A stretch of 64,000 nucleotides of DNA, from assembly GCF_024722015.1 (NCBI RefSeq), contig NZ_JANQBD010000033.1, forward strand, positions 1 through 64,000, read 5' to 3'. The translations under genes were made by a program, and so were the position numbers. This stretch comes from Paenibacillus radicis (ex Xue et al. 2023). GTDB lineage: Bacteria; Bacillota; Bacilli; Paenibacillales; NBRC-103111. The notes under the pieces were generated by a model. That model saw nothing but the letters and a program-made list of their open reading frames with translations. It was not told the DNA's origin and made no database searches. Positions 39,006 through 48,281 of the stretch are shown here, piece by piece; the first letter of the stretch is position 1; each line of letters opens with the position of its first letter.

Positions 39006-39692
39006 TTATCTTTCACTCTCCATCATTTTGTTGATATTCTCTGTGTTAACGACCAAATGAATATTGTTCATTGTACGAAGGGAACCCGAAATGATCCCCA
39101 TAACATTTCCGTATTTATCAAAAACAGGCCCACCTGACATCCCATTAACAATCTGTGCGGAAACAAGAATTCGATCTCTGCCGTTAATCTGAGCCCGCGG
39201 GCTGTTGACAATGCCTTCCGTAATAATCTTCGTTTCTTTCATCGGATAACCTATAGCAAAAGCTTTCTCTCCATGCCTTACTGTGCTTGTATGAAGATTT
39301 AAATAGGGGTAGCTCTCCTCTCGCCCCGAGCTGTCAATAAGGGGCTCTAGCTTCAGCACGGCCGCATCAGCCGTTTCGTCTTTGACTGCAATCCGGCAGG
39401 CTACTTCCAGCTTTCCTTCATACAGCACGCAAGAGATTCGATCCGCATCATTCACTACATGATAAGCAGTTAACGCTGTGCCGTCCCCTTCGATCAGAAA
39501 ACCCGTCCCAACATCTTTCAATGTGCCGTCAGCTCGAAATACCCGTACATAGAAGACAGCAGGATTGGCATACTCATACAGCTCTTCTGCATCATACGTT
39601 TTGGGAGGGTCTGCCCCTGTAAGTGAAAAGTGATTTAAAAATAGGTACAATGACCCTATTATGATTACTAAAAGTTTACTCCACCTTTGCAA
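39006..39692 (-). CDS. Trypsin-like serine protease, membrane-anchored or secreted
   Basis: A 228-aa S1/HtrA-like protease domain without PDZ. One N-terminal hydrophobic helix (LLVIIIGSLYLFLNHFSL) acts as signal or anchor. The triad is visible: His in TALTAYHVVN, Asp in DETADAAVLKL, Ser in NGMSGGPVFD. FAIGYP and GIISGSLRTMN are also conserved. Short trypsin-like proteins of this kind cleave extracellular targets. The start is a TTG at 39692 with AGGAG about 14 bases upstream, so start choice is uncertain. A decayed paralogue and the giant surface-protein operon lie downstream on the same strand, which suggests processing of those proteins; that link is an inference. Confidence 0.85.
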   Translation of the reverse strand: MQRWSKLLVIIIGSLYLFLNHFSLTGADPPKTYDAEELYEYANPAVFYVRVFRADGTLKDVGTGFLIEGDGTALTAYHVVNDADRISCVLYEGKLEVACRIAVKDETADAAVLKLEPLIDSSGREESYPYLNLHTSTVRHGEKAFAIGYPMKETKIITEGIVNSPRAQINGRDRILVSAQIVNGMSGGPVFDKYGNVMGIISGSLRTMNNIHLVVNTENINKMMESER

Positions 39693-39894
39693 ACAATTCG
39701 CCTCATCTCCTATAAAAATGGGTCTTAAGTAGTCATCTCCATCATTTGATTAGTTCAGAATACCTTTTCTACTCCATTCACATTATATAGACGCATTCTC
39801 TCAAAATTCTCACAAACTCGAAGTAATTGTCGAATGAAGCCGAATGTAAATATAAAGCAGCGAAGCATAGGAGAAGTAGGTGTTCCTCTATCCC

Positions 39895-39917
39895 TAAAAA
39901 ATCCCCACAAAGTGGGG
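39895..39917 (-). terminator. Orphan rho-independent terminator
   Basis: On the minus strand CCCCAC-ttt-GTGGGG is followed by ATTTTTT. No gene ends nearby on that strand: the nearest upstream coding end is 40996, more than 1 kb away. It may end a short untranslated RNA arising at about 39950-40350. Confidence 0.65.
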
Positions 39918-40364
39918 TCTTGCTTCGAAGTTGATTCAGATACTTTGCCGGGAGCCCCGAAACATAGTACGCTATATAGATAAGAAAAATGCCTTGCGGC
40001 TTCCTTGGTGTACGATCTACGTTTGTGCGATTTGGAGGGATGGATGTGGGATTTCGGACGCTGTTGAAATCGTGTTTTTTTGAATGGAAGGCTTGCAGCG
40101 GGAGGAACAAGAGCTTCAAAGGCAGGTCGCATACCCGAGCAGTTGCCAGAGGTGACAACCAGGGCGGACGCTTACGCACTCCCCTACACCCATTCCCTCT
40201 TTTGTTCTACTCTGTGCTTTGCGCCGCTTCCTTACTCCCCCTGGTCTTCGAGCCGTTATTGATAGCCATGAACTCCTCTGCCGTGTTCCCTGTTGTTCCA
40301 TGTACGTACAGTAGTTTCACTATACTTTTAGCGAAGAATCACCTGCACATAACCTTAACCAACA
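39918..40364. other. Non-coding region between orphan terminator and repeat copy D1
   Basis: Several overlapping frames of 60-134 codons exist on both strands, but none has a ribosome binding site, recognisable motif or codon pattern of a real protein. The area may hold the source of an RNA ended by the terminator at 39895-39917. I see no repeat, tRNA or other known element. Confidence 0.4.
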
Positions 40365-40740
40365 CGCCAGTACTGCTTCACTCACGGAAGTGAAGTTCGA
40401 CCGACCGCCATGCAATGCGGCAACGCGCGCCCGGGATTCGCGCGCGTTGGAAGTGAGGGGTATAATGCGGAAGTAATTCTTCCTCTATCACCTGAAAAGT
40501 CCAAAAAACAGAGTAATACGGGAACAGCCAGTTCCGTTATTGCTCTGTTTTGGTGCATAAATGCTCCATTCGGCCAACATAACGGAATTCCCACTTCCGC
40601 TATCGCCCCAGATTGGAGATGACAGATGGAATAACGGAACTCTCCGTTCCGTTAAAAAATTCTTCAGGGCTCATCGCCGTTATCCTTATAAAGATCCCCC
40701 TTGATCATGGGGTGTGTTAAAGATATTAAGCTCTACCTTA
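40365..40740. repeat. Dispersed non-coding repeat, copy D1, with GC-rich palindromic insert
   Basis: It shares with copies A and C the segments CCAGTACT, ACGGAAGTGAA, AACATAACGGAATTCCCAC and TTCCGCTATC, and with C also CAGGGCTC and TTAAGCTCTA. The main hairpin is at 40508-40548 (ACAGAG...CTCTGT) with sequence different from A and C but pairing retained. A second hairpin is at 40632-40654 (TAACGGAAC/GTTCCGTTA). Relative to A and C there is an insert of about 60 bases ending in the perfect 10-bp palindrome CAACGCGCGC/GCGCGCGTTG (40421-40449). Confidence 0.8.
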
Positions 40741-40759
40741 CTTTAGTGATGTAAAGCAC

Positions 40760-40955
40760 TTACCATTTCTTCTATCGCCAAAAAAGCACAAAAAACAGAG
40801 AGATAACGAAATTTCCGTTATCTCTCTGTTTTTACGCTTATGGCTGGCCCCATTTACTCAGAATACAGGAAGTCCAGCTCCCGCTATCCACTTAAATTGG
40901 AGGTTGCAAATCGAATAAAGGAACATTTGTTCCTCCGACCCCCTCAGAGAGTCTT
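40760..40955. repeat. Dispersed non-coding repeat, copy D2 (3' hairpin module)
   Basis: A second, more diverged unit follows D1 directly. It keeps TTCTATCGCC, AAAAACAGAG, the hairpin at 40795-40829 (ACAGAGAGATAACG paired with CGTTATCTCTCTGT, flanked by A- and T-runs), CCGCTATCCACTTAAATTGGA and the closing GGAACATTTGTTCC. It ends about 40 bases from the stop of the response regulator gene at 40996 and can serve as its terminator. Confidence 0.7.
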
Positions 40956-40995
40956 CTCCTTTATCCAAATCGTGGTAATTCGATGTATGTTATTA

Positions 40996-42141
40996 CTATC
41001 TTATTGTATCTAATTCACTATTACTATACCCTATTCCCTTGTCATCCAAATAAGCCGCTACTCTGCTCCTCATTTCCGGTGACGGCTCCATCCCAAACTC
41101 CTTCCGGTATAGGGCTTCGAAATGATTATAATGCTTAGGAATTTGCTCAATCTTCCCACTAACAGCATAAAGCTGCATTAATAATTGATGCATCTCTTCA
41201 TCCAATGTGTATATCGACAAATAAGCATCCAGCTTCTTTTCAGCCTTGCTCCATTGTTGCGCAGCCATATCTGCTTGGACCAGATTGCGAACAAGTGAAG
41301 AAAACTGCTTGCTGTATACAACCTCAAGCTGAGCTTTCCACAAATAATCCTTTCGTTCCAAAAGGTGGCCGCGATATAAGGCACATAATCGTTCTGCTAG
41401 CGCCTCACTCTGCAAGCTTCCGGTTGCCGTCTTATGAAATTCCAGCAAATCATAACTGGTATTCATAGTTTCCAGCATGTAGCCTTCATTGGTTTTGATA
41501 ATATCCATCGCAATCTCATGCTCTTTCAATACCTTCTTCAAACGATATATGGTATTGTGCAGATTATGAGAAGCTCTATCTTCATTCATCTCAGGCCACA
41601 GCCAATCCGCCAGATGCCATTTGCTGATAACCTGATTCGGGTAACAAAGAAAAAAAGCGAACAGCTCCTCTGTCTTGCGTGTTGGCCAACGGACGAGCGC
41701 TCCTTGCGAATTTCTAACCTCAAATCCTCCGAAGCAACGTATAGAGGTAAGAGCCGGCTGCTCTACAGCTGCTGAATGGCTATCGAGTTTCATTAAACGA
41801 GCCGTTATCCGCTCAATGGCATCTGGTGTTACAGGCTTGAGAAGATAATCGAAAGCATATACCTTAAAGGCCTCCAGGGCGTATTCCTTATAAGCCGTAG
41901 TAAAAATAATCCGTGTGCGGTCAGAAATATCATTCATTCTTTGTGCCAGTTCGAGTCCATTTAGCTTAGGCATCTCCACATCCAGGAAAGCAATGTCCGG
42001 CTGCAGCTCGGAAAAGTTGGTCAACGCCTCCAGTGGATTGCTATAAGCGCCGATAATCGTAAAGTGCGGATTTCTCCCGATAATGACTTTCATTAATTCA
42101 AGAATTGGCTTTTCATCTTCCACAAGCAGCACCTTAAACAA
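40996..42141 (-). CDS. Response regulator: receiver, winged-helix and BTAD domain (SARP-like)
   Basis: A 381-aa transcription regulator. Residues 1-125 form a CheY-like receiver with acidic pocket ED (8-9), phospho-acceptor Asp54 (FLDVEMP) and conserved Lys in LLKPV. Residues about 140-235 form a winged helix that begins IRCFGGFEVRN. Residues about 240-370 form a helical bacterial transcriptional activation domain ending LYRKEFGMEPSPEMR. The ATG overlaps the end of the upstream kinase gene by eight bases, so the two are a cognate pair in one operon. Copy D2 of the dispersed repeat follows and may terminate transcription. Targets are unknown; the sulfatase operon 250 bases further upstream is one possibility. 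Confidence 0.92.
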   Translation of the reverse strand: MFKVLLVEDEKPILELMKVIIGRNPHFTIIGAYSNPLEALTNFSELQPDIAFLDVEMPKLNGLELAQRMNDISDRTRIIFTTAYKEYALEAFKVYAFDYLLKPVTPDAIERITARLMKLDSHSAAVEQPALTSIRCFGGFEVRNSQGALVRWPTRKTEELFAFFLCYPNQVISKWHLADWLWPEMNEDRASHNLHNTIYRLKKVLKEHEIAMDIIKTNEGYMLETMNTSYDLLEFHKTATGSLQSEALAERLCALYRGHLLERKDYLWKAQLEVVYSKQFSSLVRNLVQADMAAQQWSKAEKKLDAYLSIYTLDEEMHQLLMQLYAVSGKIEQIPKHYNHFEALYRKEFGMEPSPEMRSRVAAYLDDKGIGYSNSELDTIR

Positions 42142-45100
42142 CTTTTTTACTCCTCTCCTCGATGGCCGGATGATCCCTGACAGTCAGAGGCAAATACATG
42201 GTTACCTTCGTTCCGCGTCCCAATTCTGAGGTAACGATCATAGTAGCACCTGGAATCGAATCCAGGCGGCTTTTTATATTGGAAATACCTATACCGCCGC
42301 TTGAGCTTTCACCACTGGCAATCTGATAAAGCGTATCATCCGGAATCCCTACCCCATCATCATCCACAATAATTTGCAAATACCGGTCCCCCTCTTGAAT
42401 CGTCAACGTCACCATGCCATGTCCGTCCTTCTCAAACAACCCATGTCGAATGGCATTTTCCACAAACGGTTGAACGGAAAGGGAGGGAATAGCAAGATGT
42501 TTGAGGTTGTCCTCAACATAACATACAAAATCAAATCGCTCCCCGAAACGGGCCTTCTCGATCTCAACGTAAGCTTCAATCAATTCCAGCTCCTGGTTAA
42601 GTGTAACGAATAGCTTATCGCGATCCCTATCCAGAATATAACGTAAATATTGGCTCAGCTTCGATAACAAATACGCGGCCTTCTCTCCATCGGTATAACA
42701 AAACGAGATGACACTGCTCAGCGCATTATACAGGAAATGAGGCTTGATCTGAGCTTGATGAAAGGCAAGTTTATTGTGAATAGCCTCTTGTATAGAGGTT
42801 TTCATCGTAATCAGTGTTTGAATTCTTGCGATCAGCGTCTCCGCCTCAAAAGGCTTGGTCAAATAATCATTGGCACCGACGCTAAAGCCAAGCGCAATAT
42901 CCTGTGATGTATCCTTGGCCGTCGCAAACAATATAGGCAAGTCGAGAATCGAATAATTTACTCTCAGCAAACGGCAAAGCTCGATCCCGGAGGTGCCTGG
43001 CATCATTACATCCAATATAACGAGGTCGATCTGAGGATGCTCCTTCATTTTGACCAATGCTTCTTTAGCTGAAAATGCTGCAATCACATTATACCGATGC
43101 CTTTTCAGAATGTTCAGCAGGGTATGAATGTTGGATGCCTCGTCATCGACAATAAGAACGGTATAGGCATGCTGCTCCAGGCTATCCATGGGTTCAAGCT
43201 CCTCAGAAGCTCTTTCAGAATATAGATCGATCGAATAAAGATTATGTGGAACAGGCAATTGCTTGGCTATGTTCAGCAGTGTGAACGTCATGCGTGTCCC
43301 ATGTCCGACCTCCGTCCAATCGATCCCAATTTCGCCCCCCATACGTTCAACAAGTTTACGGCTTATATACAGACCGACACCCATTCCCGTATAGCCGTCT
43401 TCCGGCAGCACTTCATCCAGCTGTTCAAAGTAATGAAATACTCTCGATTGCTTGTCTTCAGAAATCCCTGTTCCCGTATCAGCTACTGAGATATGAGCCA
43501 TTCCATTGGAAACCTTTGAAGTTACTGTTATTTTTCCTTTTTCCGTATGCTTAATAGCATTGTGCACCAGATTGTACAAGATTTGTCGCAATCGGCTCTC
43601 ATCTGCTTGTACCCAAATATCCACGGGAACCTGGTTATCCAACTGTACCATCTTACCCGCAAGTTCGAATTGCAACACATCGAATACAATTTGAGTCACC
43701 GACCTCACCTCTACAACCGTCATCTGCAGTCTCAGCTCACCATGTTTTAAGCGAGTGACATCAATCAAGTCCTGCATGAGCATAGAAAGCTTAACCGATG
43801 TATCCTTAACCAACCAAAGATTTTGCTTCTGTTTAGAGGTTAGATTATGTTCATCATCATCCAGCAGATAAGAGGTTATATTCATAATTCCATGCAATGG
43901 GGTTTTAACCTCATGTGACGTATACATTAAAAACTGATCCTTAAGCTGATTGGTAACGGTAAGCTGATGCGTTAAAATTTCCGTTTTCTCATATGCATTT
44001 GTAAAGCGGTAAGCAAGCATAACGTTCATAATGGTAATGAAACAAATAACGGCAACCTTGCCCCTTAAATTGGTTTGAACCACGTTCTCTGAATACAATG
44101 ACCCATCTACCAGATAGATTAGCAATGCTATAATAGCAACGATGAACAAGAAGAGCTCCTTACGTTCGGACGTTCCCCTTCCGCTAATGCTGAACAAGTA
44201 TATCATTCTACCCAAAATATAAAGCGGAGCGATTGCCATATATAAAAAGAACAAATACCTCACTTCATTATAAAGCGAATACGGCAGGATTATAATTGCA
44301 GCCAGATAACCTACAATAGGGGATAGCAGCCAGATCCTATTTCTATATGATAGGAGACGGCTATCAATGGAGCAGAAAAATAAAATGATAAATAATGAGC
44401 TAAGAAACTGACTTACATCCAATGCCTTGTAAACTATCTCAAAAGGAAAGTCCGGCTGCAGTCTCTGAAAGATCTTTTCACCGAACAATAGATGAATAGC
44501 AGATAAAGATAATAAATACAGGCCGCTAAATAAATAAGTTTTCTCTCTGCTGCGTAGAAAGTAGAGATTAAGATGATAAGCGCCGAACATAACAAGAATC
44601 AGGATGATAGCCAGATCGCTGCCTAGCAGTAAACCGTTCAGCATTGTGATATCCCCATTCCTGCCAAACTGGATTGAGTTCACAATACCCCCGGTAGCAT
44701 ACATATAATTAGACACCTGTATAATTATATCAATTTCTTGGGCATTCGAATGAAAAAAAACACTGTACGGTGTATTCCCCGGCATATGCTCTTCCTTGAC
44801 TGCTGCCGGAAATCCGCTGCTTCCCTCCAGCTTGCCATTGATATACAGCCGATGAGACATACGGATGCTGCTCAATTTCACTCCATATATGTCGTCAGCA
44901 CCTTTAACAAGAACCTTGAGCCGATAAGTCCCGTAGCCTTTTCTGCTCATACCGACGTCTGCTTCATTTCCTCTCCAAGGGCCAGGAACAGATAGGTAAG
45001 AGACTTCGTTTCTTAAGCCTGCACGAAAATCTTTTGGCTCCAATAGCTCTCCCTTATAAAATTCCCATTGTCCATCCAGAGTCACCAGTCCTTGATTACT

Positions 45101-45247
45101 AAAATCCCAACCCCTTAAATCCAACACTCCTCGCTCCGCGGGTGGAATCTCCCGATTCGGGATCGTGAGCGAATAAATATGCTCAAACAATAGAGCAACT
45201 ACAGTAAAGATCAGAACAATTCCAATGAGTTTGCCAAGGCTTTTCAC
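42134..45247 (-). CDS. Hybrid sensor kinase, 7TMR-DISM input, with second LytS-type kinase core
   Basis: A 1037-aa membrane kinase. After an N-terminal helix, residues about 35-190 form an extracellular carbohydrate-binding-like jelly roll (LDGQWEFYKGELL), then seven membrane helices (about 200-395). A HisKA core follows with phospho-acceptor His in YTSHEVKTPLHGI (about 447), its ATPase domain (545-660; DTGTGISE, GMGVGLYIS), a receiver (690-805; VILDVMMPG), and a second histidine kinase domain of the LytS/YehU type (HQAQIKPHFLYNALS, about 830) with ATPase domain (DDDGVGIPD). The start is GTG at 45247 after AAGGGGGGTCCAG, rather than an ATG 15 codons upstream. Co-transcribed with the response regulator. 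Confidence 0.9.
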   Translation of the reverse strand: MKSLGKLIGIVLIFTVVALLFEHIYSLTIPNREIPPAERGVLDLRGWDFSNQGLVTLDGQWEFYKGELLEPKDFRAGLRNEVSYLSVPGPWRGNEADVGMSRKGYGTYRLKVLVKGADDIYGVKLSSIRMSHRLYINGKLEGSSGFPAAVKEEHMPGNTPYSVFFHSNAQEIDIIIQVSNYMYATGGIVNSIQFGRNGDITMLNGLLLGSDLAIILILVMFGAYHLNLYFLRSREKTYLFSGLYLLSLSAIHLLFGEKIFQRLQPDFPFEIVYKALDVSQFLSSLFIILFFCSIDSRLLSYRNRIWLLSPIVGYLAAIIILPYSLYNEVRYLFFLYMAIAPLYILGRMIYLFSISGRGTSERKELFLFIVAIIALLIYLVDGSLYSENVVQTNLRGKVAVICFITIMNVMLAYRFTNAYEKTEILTHQLTVTNQLKDQFLMYTSHEVKTPLHGIMNITSYLLDDDEHNLTSKQKQNLWLVKDTSVKLSMLMQDLIDVTRLKHGELRLQMTVVEVRSVTQIVFDVLQFELAGKMVQLDNQVPVDIWVQADESRLRQILYNLVHNAIKHTEKGKITVTSKVSNGMAHISVADTGTGISEDKQSRVFHYFEQLDEVLPEDGYTGMGVGLYISRKLVERMGGEIGIDWTEVGHGTRMTFTLLNIAKQLPVPHNLYSIDLYSERASEELEPMDSLEQHAYTVLIVDDEASNIHTLLNILKRHRYNVIAAFSAKEALVKMKEHPQIDLVILDVMMPGTSGIELCRLLRVNYSILDLPILFATAKDTSQDIALGFSVGANDYLTKPFEAETLIARIQTLITMKTSIQEAIHNKLAFHQAQIKPHFLYNALSSVISFCYTDGEKAAYLLSKLSQYLRYILDRDRDKLFVTLNQELELIEAYVEIEKARFGERFDFVCYVEDNLKHLAIPSLSVQPFVENAIRHGLFEKDGHGMVTLTIQEGDRYLQIIVDDDGVGIPDDTLYQIASGESSSGGIGISNIKSRLDSIPGATMIVTSELGRGTKVTMYLPLTVRDHPAIEERSKKVV

Positions 45248-45440
45248 CTGGACCCCCCTTCCCCACAAAATCACAAAAACTTTATAATCCATTCTATCAT
45301 TTCAGACTCACAAAATACTCACAAACCTTTATTTATTTTATACGGCTGACATTATTACTAAATCTTCCAATAAAACCAATATTAACTACATAATTCCAAT
45401 AGGCTCGCTTGCTTCATTTTGCTCCTTATACAATATAACT

Positions 45441-45467
45441 CAAACAGCCTGCCGCAAAGGGCAGGCT
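45441..45467 (-). terminator. Terminator-like hairpin after the sulfatase operon
   Basis: On the minus strand AGCCTGCC-ctttgc-GGCAGGCT is followed by GTTTGAGTT, a weak U-tract. It lies 32 bases beyond the stop of the sulfatase gene ending at 45499, and separates that operon from the kinase gene starting at 45247. Confidence 0.65.
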
Positions 45468-45498
45468 ATAATTATTCATCTCCAATGAACGCTCACGA

Positions 45499-46833
45499 TT
45501 AATCCTGTTGTAGTGCTTCCTTAAGTCTGGCAACAATGTCCGGATGATCTTCTGCCCCATTTCTATTTTCCCATGGGTCGTTCTTCAGATGGTACAGACG
45601 ATCACATTCGTCTTTCTCAACGATAAGCTTCCATTCCCCGTCGGAAACCATTCTCCATTGGCTTGGATGCTGCGGACCTTCATCCAATCCCGAAATCTGT
45701 ATATCGCGTAACGTGCAGGTTTCACCATGCAGAACCGTTTTGAGGGATAACGAATCCTTTGCTTCCTCCATCGTTAAATCAGCCAAATCCACGATAGTGT
45801 TGGCCAAATCCTGCAGCTCTACAAGTGCATCGCTATATTGGCTCTGCTGGATGCCGGGACCGCTAATGACTAACGGGATGTGCACAGATCCGCGTTCCGG
45901 TTTGCATTTACCGAATTTATCGAAATCTCCCAGCATATCTCCATGATCAGAAGAGTAAATGACCACCGTATTTTCCAATTCTCCGCGTCTCTTTACCTCT
46001 TCAAGTAGAAGTCCTATATTGCGATCGATGTTCTCCAGCATTGCGGCGTAATTTTGCCTGATGCTATTCCACGTTTCTTCCGGCAGCGTGCAACGATTCG
46101 GCTTCGAAAGCTGGGCATTCTCCCACTCGGCCTTCATACGATGTGTAATATCCCACGGCTCATGCGGTCCCACAAAATTAACCATCAGAAACCAAGGTTG
46201 ATCTTGAGGAAATTCCTTCAGCATTTGAATGCCATTGCGGGTCAGCCAATTGTCGCAATACGCCTCATCCGGCAAATCCGTTGCATCCGTTCGTTGGCCC
46301 CGATCAGTCATATCCTGCAAATGAATGTCAGCCAATCCCTCATCGTATAAATATTTCATATAGGGATCACGCGGGGACTTTTTGCCGGAATGTATCGCAT
46401 CAATCTTGCCAGCGTTATCGATTGCATCCGTGAATCCCAGCTGATTCAGATCGTCAATCCAGCCTTCCAGCCCCCACCAATGTGTGGGTTTATGAAGGTC
46501 AAATTTACCCACACCTCCGACACGGTAACCATTTTCCTTCAGTATGGAATAGAACGTTTTTCGAGACAATGAGTAATTCTCATGGTTGCCGGCAACTTCC
46601 GCTTTGTTATATCGTAATCCGGAAGCAAGACAGGCTCTGGCCGGAGCACATAAAGGGGAGGGAGTGACCGCCCTTGTAAAGGTAACACCTTGCTTCATCA
46701 ATGCTTCTATATTAGGCATGCGCAGCGGTAAAGCTTCCATACCCAGAGCAGATAAAATATCCGAATGGTACGGCATCCAATCTCCGCGATGTGTGTCCGG
46801 AAACAGGAACAAGAAGTTGGGACGACGTTTCAT
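45499..46833 (-). CDS. Sulfatase, Cys-type, probably cytosolic (gene 2)
   Basis: A 444-aa alkaline-phosphatase-superfamily sulfatase. The motif SPLCAPARACLASG holds Cys62 in the C-x-P-x-R context that is converted to formylglycine by a maturase not encoded here. Metal-binding elements are PNFLFLFPDTHRGD (Asp13) and SSDHGDMLGDFDKFGK. No signal peptide or lipobox is present, so it should act in the cytosol. The C-terminus DRLYHLKNDPWENRNGA is typical. GAGAGGTGAGCTGAAA precedes the ATG. It follows the other sulfatase gene by 15 bases and ends the ABC-transporter operon. It likely removes sulfate from an imported sulfated sugar; the substrate is unknown. Confidence 0.93.
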   Translation of the reverse strand: MKRRPNFLFLFPDTHRGDWMPYHSDILSALGMEALPLRMPNIEALMKQGVTFTRAVTPSPLCAPARACLASGLRYNKAEVAGNHENYSLSRKTFYSILKENGYRVGGVGKFDLHKPTHWWGLEGWIDDLNQLGFTDAIDNAGKIDAIHSGKKSPRDPYMKYLYDEGLADIHLQDMTDRGQRTDATDLPDEAYCDNWLTRNGIQMLKEFPQDQPWFLMVNFVGPHEPWDITHRMKAEWENAQLSKPNRCTLPEETWNSIRQNYAAMLENIDRNIGLLLEEVKRRGELENTVVIYSSDHGDMLGDFDKFGKCKPERGSVHIPLVISGPGIQQSQYSDALVELQDLANTIVDLADLTMEEAKDSLSLKTVLHGETCTLRDIQISGLDEGPQHPSQWRMVSDGEWKLIVEKDECDRLYHLKNDPWENRNGAEDHPDIVARLKEALQQD

Positions 46834-46848
46834 TTTCAGCTCACCTCT

Positions 46849-48231
46849 CTAAGAATGATGAAGAAGGGGATCGCGAACGCTCTGCTGCCATCGCAATAAC
46901 TCCCCCTCCAAGCGTTGAATATGAGTTTGCTGTAAGGGGTCATCGGCCAAATTAGACATTTCCCATGGATCCTTATACAAATCAAACAATTGAATCCGGT
47001 TAGAACCCTTATCCCCGGAACTATAGTAGCGAATGTATTTCCACCGTCCGTCGCTAATCATCCGTTGAACATTTTTATATGCTGAAAACACACTTTCTCT
47101 AAGCATTGTTTCCTGGCCGGATATTAGAGGCATCAGACTCCTACCTTCTACCGTATCGGAAAGCCGCGTCCCCGTCAGCTCGCATAAAGTCGGGAAAATA
47201 TCGATTTGGCAGCCCAGCCCGCCGACTTCAACCCCTTGCGGTAAACCGGGTCCCTGCATAAGAAGCGGGATATGGATACTGTGCTCATACAAATTTTGTT
47301 TACCCAAAAGTCCATGCTGTCCCAAGGCAAGCCCATGGTCAGCTGTGTACACGATAATCGTATCCTCAGCATGCCCGCTTTGTTGCAGCGCTTGTACGAT
47401 ACGGCCAATTTGTACATCCAGATGAGTAATCATGCCGTAATAATCGGCCAAATGTTGACGAATTTCGCCTGGCTGCCGTGGAAGGGATGCCAATAATTCG
47501 TCCCGCACATACAATTCACCATTATCGAAAGGATGCTCTGTCATATAATTATCAGGCAGCGGAATATTTTCTGCATGATATAAATCAGCATACTCTTGCG
47601 GCGGAGTCCTTGGATCATGGGGTGCCGTAAATGCCACATATAATAAGAAAGGATCGTCCTCTTGATGGCTGTGAATGAAATTGATAGCCTCATCTGCAAA
47701 CAGCTCCGAAGAAAAAGTATCGCTTAGGACTGCCATCTCCTGCGGATAAATACCATTCGGGTCAAAAGCATGCAGAGGCAGCCCCACATGATCCCCCATT
47801 CCCCCAAAGAAAATATTCGCTCCGCCGGCAAAACCTCTGGCAAAGCTCCCTTTTCCATTATGCCACTTGCCGATACCGAAGGTTCGATACCCGTCAGCCC
47901 GGAGCACCTCCGGCAAAGTGGCTAGTGCAGGATTCAGCGCCCATAGGTCCTGATTCTCCGTCTCTCCAAGCGTAACCTCTTTACAGGCAGCTGTTGTATT
48001 AAATACATTCGCCCCTGTTAAAAGACAAGCACGACTAGGCACACAGAGCGCAGCTGTTTGTCCCCCCATCGTATACATGGATTTAAAAAGCACGCCCTCA
48101 GCGGCCAGTTGATCCAATACGGGTGTCTGTACAACCGGATTCCCATACGCTCCCAGGCCATCGAATCTATGATCATCTGCTATCAGAAACAGTATATTCG
48201 GTTTTTTTCTCACGGCTTGTTGTTCTCTCAT
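46849..48231 (-). CDS. Sulfatase, Cys-type, probably cytosolic (gene 1)
   Basis: A 460-aa sulfatase of the choline-sulfatase/iduronate-sulfatase-like group. Cys63 lies in ALCVPSRACLLTG, the formylglycine site. Metal ligands are the Asp pair in LFLIADDHRFDG and YTADHGLALGQHGLLGKQNLYEHS. The C-terminal IQLFDLYKDPWEMSNLADDP is the usual family ending. It lacks a signal peptide. AGGAGGTTAAG precedes the ATG. It lies 50 bases downstream of the inner permease gene. Two sulfatases of different sequence in one operon suggest two sulfate positions or two related substrates. Formylglycine formation needs a maturase elsewhere in the genome. Confidence 0.93.
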   Translation of the reverse strand: MREQQAVRKKPNILFLIADDHRFDGLGAYGNPVVQTPVLDQLAAEGVLFKSMYTMGGQTAALCVPSRACLLTGANVFNTTAACKEVTLGETENQDLWALNPALATLPEVLRADGYRTFGIGKWHNGKGSFARGFAGGANIFFGGMGDHVGLPLHAFDPNGIYPQEMAVLSDTFSSELFADEAINFIHSHQEDDPFLLYVAFTAPHDPRTPPQEYADLYHAENIPLPDNYMTEHPFDNGELYVRDELLASLPRQPGEIRQHLADYYGMITHLDVQIGRIVQALQQSGHAEDTIIVYTADHGLALGQHGLLGKQNLYEHSIHIPLLMQGPGLPQGVEVGGLGCQIDIFPTLCELTGTRLSDTVEGRSLMPLISGQETMLRESVFSAYKNVQRMISDGRWKYIRYYSSGDKGSNRIQLFDLYKDPWEMSNLADDPLQQTHIQRLEGELLRWQQSVRDPLLHHS

Positions 48232-48281
48232 CTTAACCTCCTAGCCAAATTCAATGATTGAACGAATCTTCGACCCGCCAC

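Noticed and set aside
39755..40393. Overlapping frames of 60-134 codons on both strands
   Set aside because: None has start signals or recognisable motifs; the region holds an orphan terminator and is better read as non-coding.
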